From NCBI GenBank assembly GCA_964513465.1, contig CAZEMR010000009.1, positions 1-62,738 on the forward strand: a stretch of 62,738 bases of DNA, in the 5' to 3' direction. The stretch comes from CAZEMR01 sp964513465. GTDB taxonomy: Bacteria > Bacteroidota > Ignavibacteria > Kapaibacteriales > UBA2268. The position numbers were made by a program, and so were the translations under genes. The notes under the pieces are model-generated. The model saw only the letters and a list, made by a program, of their open reading frames with translations. It had not been told where the DNA came from and ran no database searches. Shown one piece after another: positions 18,175 through 27,468 of this stretch. The stretch's first letter is position 1. Each line of letters starts with the position of its first letter.

Positions 18175-18927
18175 ATGAATATGATACTTGCTATTCCATC
18201 CATTGAGCTGAAAGAGGGCCTCTGCACCCAATGCATAATTGGCGAGCAGGGCACCGAGGAACTTTACCGCCGCTTTTCGAGCGATCCGCTTAGTCTGTGC
18301 CGCTTGTGGCGCCGCGAAAACGCACGAACCATTCATATTATCGACAGCGACAGCTTCGATCAGGAGGAGAGCTACGTCAACAAAAATGCGGTAATATATA
18401 TATCCCAGGAGCTGGACATCCCAATCCAGTTCTACGCTAATTTCAAAAAAGTCGACGAATGTCGTATGTTCCTTGATAACGGCCTCTTCAGGCTGGCCAT
18501 CGGCGAACTTATGTTCACCGATCCGGAGGGAGTCCGGCAATTGATCGAGGATTACACGCCCTCGCGCGTCGCATTTGCCATTCAGGCCAGCGACGGGTTC
18601 GAGGAATTCCCGACACTCTCGCGCCGAGTGAGCATATTCGAATTCCTCTCGCAGATACGCGAGGTCGGCGGCGATCGAATAATTTATCACGAAAAGCAGT
18701 GGTCGGGACTGCGCGGAATAGATTTCGAGCGGCTGACAAGCTTTGCAATATCGACCGATATAAAAATAACGCTCGACCGCGGAGTGCGCAATGCCGAGGA
18801 TTTATGGAAGCTGAATTCGATGTCGCGATTCGGCGTGGATTCCGTAATCCTGGGCCATACATTATACCAAAACGCATTTCCCTGCCAGAAAATCTGGCGC
18901 GAAATCGAAGCAAAGCTCGAAAAATAG
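18175..18927 (+). CDS. Degenerate HisA-like TIM-barrel protein
   Basis: 250 residues that align end to end with HisA (ProFAR isomerase), though the active site is not conserved. The first catalytic acid, Asp in the family motif PAIDL, is Glu11 here (IPSIEL). The phosphate-binding loop GGGIR reads YANFK (86-91). The second catalytic Asp of GxDARDG is Gln137 (AIQASDG). The TDISRDGT loop and the second phosphate loop SGG are also replaced. It keeps the barrel pattern (IHIIDSDSF, DSVILGHTLYQ). I infer that it does not carry out the histidine-pathway reaction and may be a binding or structural protein. Start choice is uncertain: ATG at 18181 would give the HisA-like MILAIPS start, and TTG at 18172 is also open. 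No other his genes are present. Confidence 0.75.
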   Translation: MNMILAIPSIELKEGLCTQCIIGEQGTEELYRRFSSDPLSLCRLWRRENARTIHIIDSDSFDQEESYVNKNAVIYISQELDIPIQFYANFKKVDECRMFLDNGLFRLAIGELMFTDPEGVRQLIEDYTPSRVAFAIQASDGFEEFPTLSRRVSIFEFLSQIREVGGDRIIYHEKQWSGLRGIDFERLTSFAISTDIKITLDRGVRNAEDLWKLNSMSRFGVDSVILGHTLYQNAFPCQKIWREIEAKLEK

Positions 18928-19108
18928 CTGGCAGCAGTATTTTGGTATAAAAAATATATAACTGTATTTCATTTGGATAAAAAAATTTGTATTTTGCAAA
19001 AAATCTTTGATTGGCGCTAATCGGAATTGGAATATCCATGAGAAGATTAATACATAGCTCCACAGAACCCAAGAACATTTCCAAGAAATTATCCAGGGGA
19101 AATATCCC

Positions 19109-20896
19109 ATGCCGCATATTACTATAGACAACCTTAGAGTCGAGGCCAAAGAGGGCAAAACCGTAATCGAAACCGCTTACGAAAATGGAATAGACATACC
19201 CCATTTCTGCTGGCACCCCGAGCTTTCGATCTCGGGCAACTGCCGGATGTGCCTTGTCGAGGTCGGCCTGCCAAAGCGCCTCCCCGACGGCGGATTCGAA
19301 AAAGACGAAGACGGCAAACCGATTATAAATTATTTCCCGAAGCTCCAGATAGCCTGCGCCACCCGCGTCGCAGACGGTATGCACGTGCGCACCCGCACCG
19401 AAAAAGTAACCCATGCCCACGAAGCAGTCATGGAATTTTTCCTGATAAATCACCCGCTCGACTGCCCGATATGCGACGAAGCCGGCGAATGCAAGCTACA
19501 GGAATACGCATTCCGCCACAGCCGAGGCGAAAGCCGTTTCGACGAAATGAAAAATCGATTCGAAAAGCGTGTGCAGTGGGGCCCGAACGTCGTATTCGAC
19601 TCCGAACGCTGCATCCGATGCTCCCGCTGCATCCGATTCGCACAGGAGATCGCCGATCAGGACGTGCTGACCTTTACCCAGCGTGGCGACCATGTGAATA
19701 TCCAGTTGGCCGAAGGCACGCAGCTCGACAATCCATATTCGATGAATGTAATCGACATCTGCCCGGTCGGAGCGCTCACCAGCGACGATTTTCGCTTCCG
19801 TGCCCGCGTATGGGACATGAGCTTCAACGATTCGATCTGCCCGGGATGCGCGCGCGGCTGCAATATCAAAGTCGGAGTCCGCAATAACGAAATCCTCAGG
19901 CTTCAGCCGCGGGTCAATATGTACGTAAACAAATACTGGATGTGCGATCCGGGCCGCCTCGGCGAATATAAATTCGTCAACGAAAATCGCGTGACCGATC
20001 CACTGACCGGCCGCGGCGCGGAAAAGCAGGTCGTCCACTGGGACGCCGCCTTCCAGCAGGTCGCCGAAAATCTCAAAAAATTCAAACCGGAGGAAATGAT
20101 GTTCCTCGTCTCCGGCGATTCGACCTGCGAGGACGCATTCCTTGCCCAGCGCCTTGCAAAACAGGTAATGAAGACCAATAATATAGACACCGCACCGAAC
20201 ATGGACAAATCATTCTCCGATAATCTCCTGCGCTGCGCCGGACGCAACGCCAATCTCGCCGGAGTCCGCGAGGTCGGAGTCGAACCCGCCGGCGGGAATA
20301 TAACATGGAAAGATTTTGCCGACAAACTGGCCAAAGGCCGTATCAAGGCATTATATATAATGGACGAGCATTTCCGCTATTATCCCGAAATCCTCGATCA
20401 CATCGGCAAAGTCGACTATCTCGTCGTCCATGCCCACAACCACTCAAAGCTGACCGAAGCCGCAGACGTAGTGCTGCCAAGCTCGACATACGCCGAGACC
20501 GAAGGCACATGGGTGAACATCAACCAGCGCGTGCAGCACTTCGAACCCGCAGTGGTCACCACCGAAAACCGCGGCGTAATGGGCATGAAAATGAGCCGGC
20601 TCGATCGATTCGGTGCCCACAACGACCGCTGGACTCATCACGAAACCCGCAACTGCCGACCGGGATGGAAGATAGTCCAGGGAGTGGCCAATCAGCTCGG
20701 CGCCAACTGGAAATTCAAAAACGCCGAAGAAGTATTCAACGAAATCGCGCGAAAAGTAAAAACATTCAGCGGGATGGACTACGAATTACTCGACGAATAC
20801 CAGGGAGTGCCGCTCGGCAAAGCGGACAAGCCCGACCCGAAAGTAACTAATTATACATCGCATTATATGAAGCCGCATTGGAATAAATACAAATAA
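19109..20896 (+). CDS. nuoG: NADH-quinone oxidoreductase subunit G
   Basis: 595-residue iron-sulfur subunit of the peripheral arm of respiratory complex I. Ligands for four clusters are visible: Cys34, 45, 48 and 83 for the [2Fe-2S] cluster; His115 with Cys119, 122, 128 for N5; Cys168, 171, 174 and 218 for N4; and Cys244, 247, 251 and 279, matching the extra N7 cluster found in some bacteria. The remaining part is a shortened molybdopterin-oxidoreductase-like domain, much smaller than in the ~900-residue Escherichia coli protein. The gene is followed by nuoH (26-nt gap) and nuoI, but nuoE and nuoF are not upstream, so the complex I genes are split. The 181-nt region upstream is A/T-rich and may hold the promoter. 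Confidence 0.95.
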   Translation: MPHITIDNLRVEAKEGKTVIETAYENGIDIPHFCWHPELSISGNCRMCLVEVGLPKRLPDGGFEKDEDGKPIINYFPKLQIACATRVADGMHVRTRTEKVTHAHEAVMEFFLINHPLDCPICDEAGECKLQEYAFRHSRGESRFDEMKNRFEKRVQWGPNVVFDSERCIRCSRCIRFAQEIADQDVLTFTQRGDHVNIQLAEGTQLDNPYSMNVIDICPVGALTSDDFRFRARVWDMSFNDSICPGCARGCNIKVGVRNNEILRLQPRVNMYVNKYWMCDPGRLGEYKFVNENRVTDPLTGRGAEKQVVHWDAAFQQVAENLKKFKPEEMMFLVSGDSTCEDAFLAQRLAKQVMKTNNIDTAPNMDKSFSDNLLRCAGRNANLAGVREVGVEPAGGNITWKDFADKLAKGRIKALYIMDEHFRYYPEILDHIGKVDYLVVHAHNHSKLTEAADVVLPSSTYAETEGTWVNINQRVQHFEPAVVTTENRGVMGMKMSRLDRFGAHNDRWTHHETRNCRPGWKIVQGVANQLGANWKFKNAEEVFNEIARKVKTFSGMDYELLDEYQGVPLGKADKPDPKVTNYTSHYMKPHWNKYK

Positions 20897-20922
20897 GTTC
20901 AATAAATTAGCGTGAAGCCAAT

Positions 20923-21966
20923 ATGTCAGATTTCGCCTGGATCGTAGTGATCACTGTGATAAAAGCATTATTGATAATAACCGGACTGTTGCTGGTGGCG
21001 GCTGTCTCCGTTTGGTCGGAGCGCCGGGTGTCCGCATTCATCCAGCTGCGCATCGGCCCCAACCGGGTCGGCCCGAAAGGATTATTGCAGCCCTTTGCGG
21101 ATGTTTTCAAGCTATTTATGAAGGAAGACATCACCCCCAAAGCCACCGATATGACATTCCACCGCATTGCGGCGGTAATAACGCTCGGGGTGGCATTTTC
21201 TGTCTATGCCGTTATACCATTCGCGGAATATATCGAGATCGGCGGCCGGCTTATATATATAGGAATTGCGCCGGAAGTCAATATCGGCATCCTCTTTGTT
21301 CTGGCGATGACCTCCGTCGGCGTCTATGGTCTGGCGATCGCCGGATGGTCGTCCAACAATAAATATTCTCTTATGGGCGGGCTTCGCTCGGCCGCGCAGA
21401 TGATCTCATACGAACTATCTATGGGTCTGGCGATAGTCGGGGTACTCATAATTGCAGGCACTCTGAATCTGAACGATATAGTAGCCGATCAGATGGGCTG
21501 GCGCTGGAATATAATCACCCAGCCGCTGGGATTCATCATATTTCTCGTCTCCGCATTTGCCGAGACCAACCGCGCGCCGTTTGATCTTCCCGAAGCCGAA
21601 CCCGAACTCGTCGGCGGCTACAATACGGAATATTCCGGCATGAAATTCGGCATGTTCTTCCTGGCCGAATACGCCAATTTATTTACCGCCGCGGCGATAA
21701 TCACCATACTCTACCTCGGCGGATGGATGCTGCCGATGGATCCCGAAGCGATCGGCCTCGAGGTCGGCTCGGTATGGCTGGCGCTTGCGCAGTTCGTATG
21801 GTTTATCCTCAAAATTGCCGTGCTGGTATTTTTCTTCCTGTGGGTACGATGGTCGATACCACGCTTCCGCTACGACCAGCTCATGCGGCTTGGCTGGAAG
21901 GTAATGCTGCCGCTCGCGCTTTTAAACGTCGCAGTCACCGGAATAATCGTACTGTTGGTGAATTAA
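20923..21966 (+). CDS. nuoH: NADH-quinone oxidoreductase subunit H
   Basis: 347-residue membrane subunit with about eight transmembrane helices. NuoH forms the quinone-binding site at the junction between the peripheral and membrane arms of complex I. Family signatures are clear: QLRIGPNRVGPKGLLQP near residue 45 and ETNRAPFDLPEAEPELVGGY near residue 210, with the acidic residues that line the quinone cavity. Length is typical. It lies between nuoG and nuoI in the usual G-H-I order. Confidence 0.97.
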   Translation: MSDFAWIVVITVIKALLIITGLLLVAAVSVWSERRVSAFIQLRIGPNRVGPKGLLQPFADVFKLFMKEDITPKATDMTFHRIAAVITLGVAFSVYAVIPFAEYIEIGGRLIYIGIAPEVNIGILFVLAMTSVGVYGLAIAGWSSNNKYSLMGGLRSAAQMISYELSMGLAIVGVLIIAGTLNLNDIVADQMGWRWNIITQPLGFIIFLVSAFAETNRAPFDLPEAEPELVGGYNTEYSGMKFGMFFLAEYANLFTAAAIITILYLGGWMLPMDPEAIGLEVGSVWLALAQFVWFILKIAVLVFFFLWVRWSIPRFRYDQLMRLGWKVMLPLALLNVAVTGIIVLLVN

Positions 21967-21974
21967 AAATCCGT

Positions 21975-22037
21975 ATTGCGGAATTATTTCGAAGCAATGA
22001 GGAACTAATCCGAAGCATTACGGAATTAATTTTTAAA
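21975..22037 (+). repeat. Three imperfect 21-nt tandem repeats between nuoH and nuoI
   Basis: Units at 21975-21995, 21996-22016 and 22017-22037 share the pattern AttNcGGAActaatNcgaagc. In the frame ending at the nuoI start they would encode a heptad pattern (IAELFRS, NEELIRS, ITELIFK), ending in TGA that overlaps the nuoI ATG. There is no usable start codon between the nuoH stop and the repeats, so I do not call a gene. Confidence 0.6.
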
Positions 22038-22054
22038 AAATATCGGGAAAAGAT

Positions 22055-22549
22055 ATGAATATAGATAAATTATCATCAGAGAGAATGAATTTCTGGGAGA
22101 AACTCTACCTTCCCGAAATTGCCAAAGGGCTCGGACTTACGCTGAAGCACTTCTTCAAGCCCAAATTCACAACCCAATACCCCGAGGAACGCCTCGAGAT
22201 GAAGCCATCATACCGCGGCCGTCCGGTATTGGTCGAAGAAGAGGGCGCCGAACGCTGCGTGGCCTGCGGGCTGTGCTCGCGAGTATGCCCGGCGCTGGCC
22301 ATAGAGGTGCAGGCCGCCGAGACCGAGGCCGACAAAGAGCGCTATCCCGAGAGGTTCGAAATAAATATGCTGCGCTGCATATTCTGCGGCTTCTGCGAGG
22401 AAGTCTGCCCCGAGGAAGCAATAGTCATGAGCGGCGACTACGAAATGGTATACACCAGCCAGCGCGAAGCCATACTCGGCAAAGACCGCCTGCTGATACC
22501 GGTTGCCCAGCTTCAGCCGCGGCTCGAATATTTGAGAAAATTTAAATAA
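22055..22549 (+). CDS. nuoI: NADH-quinone oxidoreductase subunit I
   Basis: 164-residue ferredoxin-like subunit of complex I carrying clusters N6a and N6b, which pass electrons toward the quinone. The two [4Fe-4S] motifs are CVACGLCSRVCP and CIFCGFCEEVCP. The N-terminal amphipathic segment (GLTLKHFFKPKFTTQYPEE) is typical. GGGAAAAG precedes the ATG. The gene ends the complex I block; the remaining nuo genes must lie elsewhere. Confidence 0.96.
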   Translation: MNIDKLSSERMNFWEKLYLPEIAKGLGLTLKHFFKPKFTTQYPEERLEMKPSYRGRPVLVEEEGAERCVACGLCSRVCPALAIEVQAAETEADKERYPERFEINMLRCIFCGFCEEVCPEEAIVMSGDYEMVYTSQREAILGKDRLLIPVAQLQPRLEYLRKFK

Positions 22550-22668
22550 GCTTAAAACTTTTCTTATTCTTTAACGTATAATATCTTCGCCCCGGTTTTA
22601 TATTGGGACAGAAATATTTTATTTTTGAATTCAATTTTTTTCTACCACACAATTCGGAGTTTTTCAAT

Positions 22669-24408
22669 ATGAAAAATTATTTAACCCGATTATTAACTTT
22701 GGCCGTGATTTTTGCCGTTTCTTTCGGCGGATTCTATGGCTGTGGCGATAAGGACGCCAAAGATACACAGGAAGTGAGTCAGGAGGAAGTACAAAAAATG
22801 GAACAGCAGTTCAAAGAATTTGCTTCGAATCTGGACAACCAGATCAAGGAAGTATATAACCAAATGACTGACAGCTATTTCCGCGCATCGATCAGCGGCC
22901 TCGAAGTGGACTATACCAAAACCGCAGATATTGAGAAAAAGCTGAACGAGATGATGTCCGACAGCACTACTTTCAATAAACTCAAGGAATTCAAAGAATC
23001 CGGCGCTATTCAGGATCCGCTCTTGCAGCGCTGGCTCGGAGAGCTTTATCGCTCATATCTCTCGAAGCAGCTCGAAACCGAAAAGCTTAACAAAATGACC
23101 GAAATGCAGTCGGCAATCGAACAGAAATATTCAAAATTCCGCGCCACAGTCGACGGCAAGGAATATAACGACAACGAGGTCGAGGAAGTGCTCAAAAACA
23201 GCACCGACAGCAAAAAGCTCCGCGCAGTATGGGAAGCCCATAAAGAGATCGGCCCGCTGGTAGCCGACGATATTATCGAACTCGTCAAAATGCGCAACGC
23301 AGCCGCCCGCGAGCTCGGATTCGAGAATTTCCACACGATGAGCCTCAAGCTCAGCGACCAGGACCCCGAGGAAATTTCGAAATTGTTCGACGAACTGGAC
23401 AACCTCACACGCGATGCATTCGCCGATCTTAAAAATGAAATCGACGCAACACTTTCGAAACGCCTCGATATCAAACCCGAAGAGATGCGCCCCTGGCACT
23501 ACCAGAATCGCTATTTCCAGGAAGCTCCGCAGATATATGAAGTCAATCTCGACAAATATTATGCCGACCAGAATATCGAAAAACTGACCGAAGACTATTT
23601 CGCCAGCCAGCAGCTCCCGATCGAAGCAATGGTCGCCAAAAGCAGCCTCTATCCGCAGGCCGGCAAAAACCAGCACGCATACTGCATCGATATCGACCGC
23701 GACACCGAAGACGTCCGCGTGCTTTGCAACATCACGCCCAGCGCCCGCTGGATGGAAACCATGCTCCACGAATTCGGTCATGCCCTGTATCAGAAACACG
23801 TCGATCAGGACCTGCCCTGGTCGCTCAAGACACCTGCGCATATATTCACAACCGAAGCAATCGCAATGCTTTATGGCCGCTTTGCCACCAGCCCCAAATG
23901 GATGAACGACATGAAGGTGATAGACGAAACCACCATGAACAATATCGACGAAACCTGCGCGAAGATTCTCCGCCTGCAGCAGCTCGTCTTCAGCCGCTGG
24001 TCGCAGGTAATGTACCGCTTCGAAAAAAGCATGTATGCCAATCCCGATCAGGACCTGAACAAACTCTGGTGGGACCTCGTCGAGGAATACCAGATGGTGA
24101 AACGCCCCGAGGGCCGCGATATGCCGGACTGGGCAACCAAGATCCACATCGCATCGAGCCCCTGCTATTATCATAATTACCACCTGGGCGAATTGCTCGC
24201 ATCGCAGCTCTATTTCAAAATCAAAAAAGACGTGCTTAAAGTCGAAACCGACGGCGCGCTCAGCTTCTACGGACAGCCCGAAGCCGGCGCATACCTTGTC
24301 GAAAACGTCTTCAAGCCCGGCGCACGCTGGCAATGGAACGAAATGATCGAGCGCGCCACCGGCGAAAAACTTACGCCGAAATACTACGCCGAACAGTTCG
24401 TGAAATAA
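22669..24408 (+). CDS. M2-family (ACE-like) zinc metallopeptidase lipoprotein
   Basis: 579 residues. A lipoprotein signal peptide ends at Cys25 (GFYGC), so the protein is probably anchored to a membrane outside the cytoplasm. The zinc motif HEFGH (367-371) with the third ligand Glu396 in TTEAIA, the upstream DVRVLCN segment and the downstream WWDLVEEYQ...KIHIASSPCYYHNY segment match peptidyl-dipeptidase A (angiotensin-converting-enzyme) family M2 better than M3 oligopeptidases. M2 enzymes remove C-terminal dipeptides. The ATG at 22669 is preceded by GGAG; the longer frame starts with 22 residues that do not look like a signal. A strong terminator follows, so it is probably monocistronic. Confidence 0.82.
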   Translation: MKNYLTRLLTLAVIFAVSFGGFYGCGDKDAKDTQEVSQEEVQKMEQQFKEFASNLDNQIKEVYNQMTDSYFRASISGLEVDYTKTADIEKKLNEMMSDSTTFNKLKEFKESGAIQDPLLQRWLGELYRSYLSKQLETEKLNKMTEMQSAIEQKYSKFRATVDGKEYNDNEVEEVLKNSTDSKKLRAVWEAHKEIGPLVADDIIELVKMRNAAARELGFENFHTMSLKLSDQDPEEISKLFDELDNLTRDAFADLKNEIDATLSKRLDIKPEEMRPWHYQNRYFQEAPQIYEVNLDKYYADQNIEKLTEDYFASQQLPIEAMVAKSSLYPQAGKNQHAYCIDIDRDTEDVRVLCNITPSARWMETMLHEFGHALYQKHVDQDLPWSLKTPAHIFTTEAIAMLYGRFATSPKWMNDMKVIDETTMNNIDETCAKILRLQQLVFSRWSQVMYRFEKSMYANPDQDLNKLWWDLVEEYQMVKRPEGRDMPDWATKIHIASSPCYYHNYHLGELLASQLYFKIKKDVLKVETDGALSFYGQPEAGAYLVENVFKPGARWQWNEMIERATGEKLTPKYYAEQFVK

Positions 24409-24424
24409 GATCGATTAAATTGAA

Positions 24425-24464
24425 AAAACCTTCCGCAGCCCGGGGCCACGGAAGGTTTTTTTTT
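24425..24464 (+). terminator. Rho-independent terminator
   Basis: AAAACCTTCCG (24425-24435) pairs perfectly with CGGAAGGTTTT (24449-24459), followed by a run of T to 24464. It follows the M2 peptidase gene. Confidence 0.9.
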
Positions 24465-24565
24465 GTTTAATTCGGCCATTTTTTCGTATTTTTTATAAAA
24501 TATATATCGCTCTGGCGGTTTTATATATTTATACGAAATTGCCCCACACACAAAACATTTAATAT

Positions 24566-24931
24566 ATGAATTGCACGGAATTCAAAGAGGAATTCGGCGG
24601 GAGAATGGTACTGGCTTTTGCCGTCGAAAAATTCACTTTTTTATATAAATTTAAAGCGCGGCATATCACATTCTTTATGCGCCGTTTTCTCGAGACCAAG
24701 CACCCGATGTGGACGGTCTGCTATTTCTACGAAGTCGGCCCCGAGGAAGTCGATATGGTAGATATGGGAAATTATATAAAGGAAAAAGCGGAATTTTTAT
24801 TCGTAGTAGCGCGCCATCTGGAGCAGCCAGTGAACAAATGCAGCTTCCGGCGGGTGGCCTCGATTCCCGATCTTTCGCCGCTCGAGGGCAAACGCGCCCG
24901 CGTGGTGACGCTCACCGAAAAGCTTAAATAA
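24566..24931 (+). CDS. Hypothetical protein
   Basis: 121 residues, no family recognised. It has no signal peptide or membrane segment; the composition is soluble and slightly basic, with aromatic-rich strands (MWTVCYFYEV) and three cysteines. It lies alone between a strong terminator and the Lon-like protease, 50 nt upstream of the latter and on the same strand, so cotranscription is possible. Codon use resembles the neighbours and the antisense frames are broken, which supports a real gene. Confidence 0.6.
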   Translation: MNCTEFKEEFGGRMVLAFAVEKFTFLYKFKARHITFFMRRFLETKHPMWTVCYFYEVGPEEVDMVDMGNYIKEKAEFLFVVARHLEQPVNKCSFRRVASIPDLSPLEGKRARVVTLTEKLK

Positions 24932-24981
24932 AATAATGGGCATTAAATCTAACGGTCGAATATAAATGAGAAAGGAATTTT

Positions 24982-27453
24982 ATGGCAAATCGGAAAAAGG
25001 CAAGCGAAAAAAGATTTAATTCACTACAGCCGGATAAGCTGCGATGGCAGTGTCCGGACGCCAAATTCAAATTCGAAACCACCGAAGAAATCGAGCCGCT
25101 CGATAATATTGTCGGTCAGCCACGCGCGCTCGAAGCGCTGCGTCTGGGCTCGGAGCTTCACGCCAAGGGATATAATATCTTCGTGACCGGGCTCTCGGGC
25201 ACAGGCCGACTGACCACAGTCCGCAAGATGCTCGAGGACATCACCACATATTGCCCGCAGACCTATGATTATTGCTATGTGAATAATTTCGAAGACCCCG
25301 ATAGGCCTCGACTTATCAAGCTTCCCGCAGGCATGGGCAAAAAATTTGCCGGAGATATGAGCGAGACTGTCGACTTCCTGAAGCGCCGCCTTCCGCAATT
25401 ATTTCAGGAAAAAGGAATGCAGACTTCCCGCAGGAAAATCATTGAAAAATATCAGGAAAAAGAGCGCGATGTATTGAAGGAATTCGACGAAAAAATCGAA
25501 CCCCACGGATTTGTCCGCGGCCAGCTCGAAGCCGAATCCGGAGCTACCCAGCCCGAGGTTTTTCCGGTGGTCGAAGACGAGCCCGTGCCGATCGATCAGC
25601 TCGATAAATTCGTATCCGAAGGAAAAATCAAGAAAGATGAAGCCGAGAAAAAAAGAGAATTATACAAAAAATTCCACACAGAGCTTTACGAAGTAGCCCG
25701 CAAGGGAATGAAACTTATGCAGGAATTTCGTAAAACGCTGATGGAACACGACAAATCCGCCGCAGCGCTGGTGGTCAATTCCGTATTCGAAGAAATTAAA
25801 AATAAATATAAAGATCCCAAAGTCGATGAATACGCCGAGCAGTGCAAAAAATACGTGCTCGATAATCTAGGTATATTCGTCCAGTCCGAAGAATCCGCTC
25901 AGAAGTTGGGCGACCACAAACTCAATCCTCAGTTCATCGATGTGTTCAATTCGTTCGAAGTCAATGTGGTGCTCGACAACAGCGAGACCAAATGCGCGCC
26001 GGTAGTGGTCGAAACAACGCCATCCTACACCAACCTTTTTGGCTCGATCGAGCGGGTATTCGATAAGCGAGGATTCTGGCGTTCGGACTTTACGCGTATC
26101 AAGGCCGGATCACTGCTGAAGGCCGACCAGGGCTATCTGATAGTCAATGCGCTCGACCTGTTCAGCGAGCCGGGGGTATGGCCCGCGCTCAAACGCGTGC
26201 TGCTTTACGACAAGCTCGAGATACAGCCATTCGAGAATTATATGCAACTGACCTCCACCACTGTCAAACCCGAAGCGATCGACATCAAAGTCAAGGTCAT
26301 CATAATCGGCGGCCAATCGCTTTATACAATGCTATATTTACATGAAAAAGGATTTAAGAAAATATTCAAAGTCAATGCCCAGTTCGACTACGAAACCGAG
26401 CGCACCGACGAAATGCTCGAGTATTACGCCAGATTCGTATCGAAAATCTGCCGCGACGACAATCTTCCGCACTGCACCCCCGACGGAGTAGCCGCAATCG
26501 CCGAGTGGGCGGTCGAGCGCGCCGGAGCCCAGAACCGCATCACGCTGAAATTCTCCGATGTGGCCGATATCGTGCGCGAAGCGGCATTCTACGACCGCGG
26601 CTCGGATCACAAATTCATCAACCGCGAAGACGTCCAAAAAGCAATCGAAGAGCGCCGATTCCGCAATGATCTGATCGACAGCAAGCTCAAAAAGCGCATA
26701 CTCGAGGAAACCATAATGATCGATACCGACGGCGAGCGCATCGGCCAGATCAACGGACTGACGATTATCAACAACGGCATATTCGAATTCGGCAAGCCCG
26801 CACGCATAACCGCATCGATCAGCGCAGGCAATGCCGGAATAATCAATATCGAGCGCGAAGCCGACATGAGCGGCAGTATCCACAACAAGGGCCTGCTGAT
26901 AATCAGCGGCTTCATGCGCGAGAAATTCGCCGCCGAGCGTCCGCTTTCGTTCACTGCATCGATCGCGTTTGAACAGAGCTACAGCGGTATCGACGGCGAC
27001 AGCGCCTCGGCCGCCGAAATATATGTTTTGCTCAGCGCGCTGACCGAAGTGACCATTCGCCAGGATAAGGCAATCACCGGATCGGTCAACCAAAAAGGCG
27101 ACATCCAGCCGATCGGCGGGGTAAACGAGAAAATCCGCGGATTCTTCGAAATATGCGACGAGCGCGGCCTGACCGGCGATCAGGGAGTAATCATCCCGCA
27201 CCAGAACGTCAAGGACTTGATGCTGGCCGACAAAGTCGTAAAAGCCGTTAAAGCCGGCAAATTCCACATATATCCGATAGCCAATATCGACGAGGGCTGC
27301 GAGATACTCATGGGCATCAAGGCAGGCAGCCCGACCAAAACAGGCAAGTATCCCAAAGGCACTTTATATCATAAAGTTTCGGAAAAAATTGCTAAGTTGC
27401 ATGAAATTGCAAAGAAGACTAAGCAAATGGAATCGAAATCAGGAAAAAAATGA
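24982..27453 (+). CDS. Lon-like ATP-dependent protease (YcbZ/LonB-related)
   Basis: 823-residue cytoplasmic AAA+ serine protease related to the COG1067 Lon-like group. The P-loop-like GLSGTGRLTT near residue 75 has Arg in place of the Walker lysine, as is common in this group. A long helical insertion rich in Lys and Glu spans ~115-300. The C-terminal proteolytic domain has Ser674 (GDSASAAE) and Lys717 (VNEKIRG), 43 residues apart as in Lon, with the GSVNQKGDIQPIGGVNEK segment between. rpe follows after 15 nt, so the two are probably cotranscribed. Confidence 0.9.
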   Translation: MANRKKASEKRFNSLQPDKLRWQCPDAKFKFETTEEIEPLDNIVGQPRALEALRLGSELHAKGYNIFVTGLSGTGRLTTVRKMLEDITTYCPQTYDYCYVNNFEDPDRPRLIKLPAGMGKKFAGDMSETVDFLKRRLPQLFQEKGMQTSRRKIIEKYQEKERDVLKEFDEKIEPHGFVRGQLEAESGATQPEVFPVVEDEPVPIDQLDKFVSEGKIKKDEAEKKRELYKKFHTELYEVARKGMKLMQEFRKTLMEHDKSAAALVVNSVFEEIKNKYKDPKVDEYAEQCKKYVLDNLGIFVQSEESAQKLGDHKLNPQFIDVFNSFEVNVVLDNSETKCAPVVVETTPSYTNLFGSIERVFDKRGFWRSDFTRIKAGSLLKADQGYLIVNALDLFSEPGVWPALKRVLLYDKLEIQPFENYMQLTSTTVKPEAIDIKVKVIIIGGQSLYTMLYLHEKGFKKIFKVNAQFDYETERTDEMLEYYARFVSKICRDDNLPHCTPDGVAAIAEWAVERAGAQNRITLKFSDVADIVREAAFYDRGSDHKFINREDVQKAIEERRFRNDLIDSKLKKRILEETIMIDTDGERIGQINGLTIINNGIFEFGKPARITASISAGNAGIINIEREADMSGSIHNKGLLIISGFMREKFAAERPLSFTASIAFEQSYSGIDGDSASAAEIYVLLSALTEVTIRQDKAITGSVNQKGDIQPIGGVNEKIRGFFEICDERGLTGDQGVIIPHQNVKDLMLADKVVKAVKAGKFHIYPIANIDEGCEILMGIKAGSPTKTGKYPKGTLYHKVSEKIAKLHEIAKKTKQMESKSGKK

Positions 27454-27468
27454 CGAACAGGTTGAATT

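Noticed and set aside
21723..22058. Forward frame overlapping the end of nuoH and ending at the nuoI start
   Set aside because: Most of it is the shifted nuoH sequence, and no start codon lies in the part beyond nuoH. Only the 21-nt repeats were kept as an observation.
23131..24333. 400-codon antisense frame in the M2 peptidase gene
   Set aside because: The sense frame has a complete zinc site and signal peptide. The antisense product is a low-complexity mirror typical of these genes; similar long mirrors occur at 26338-27267 and 13109-13702.
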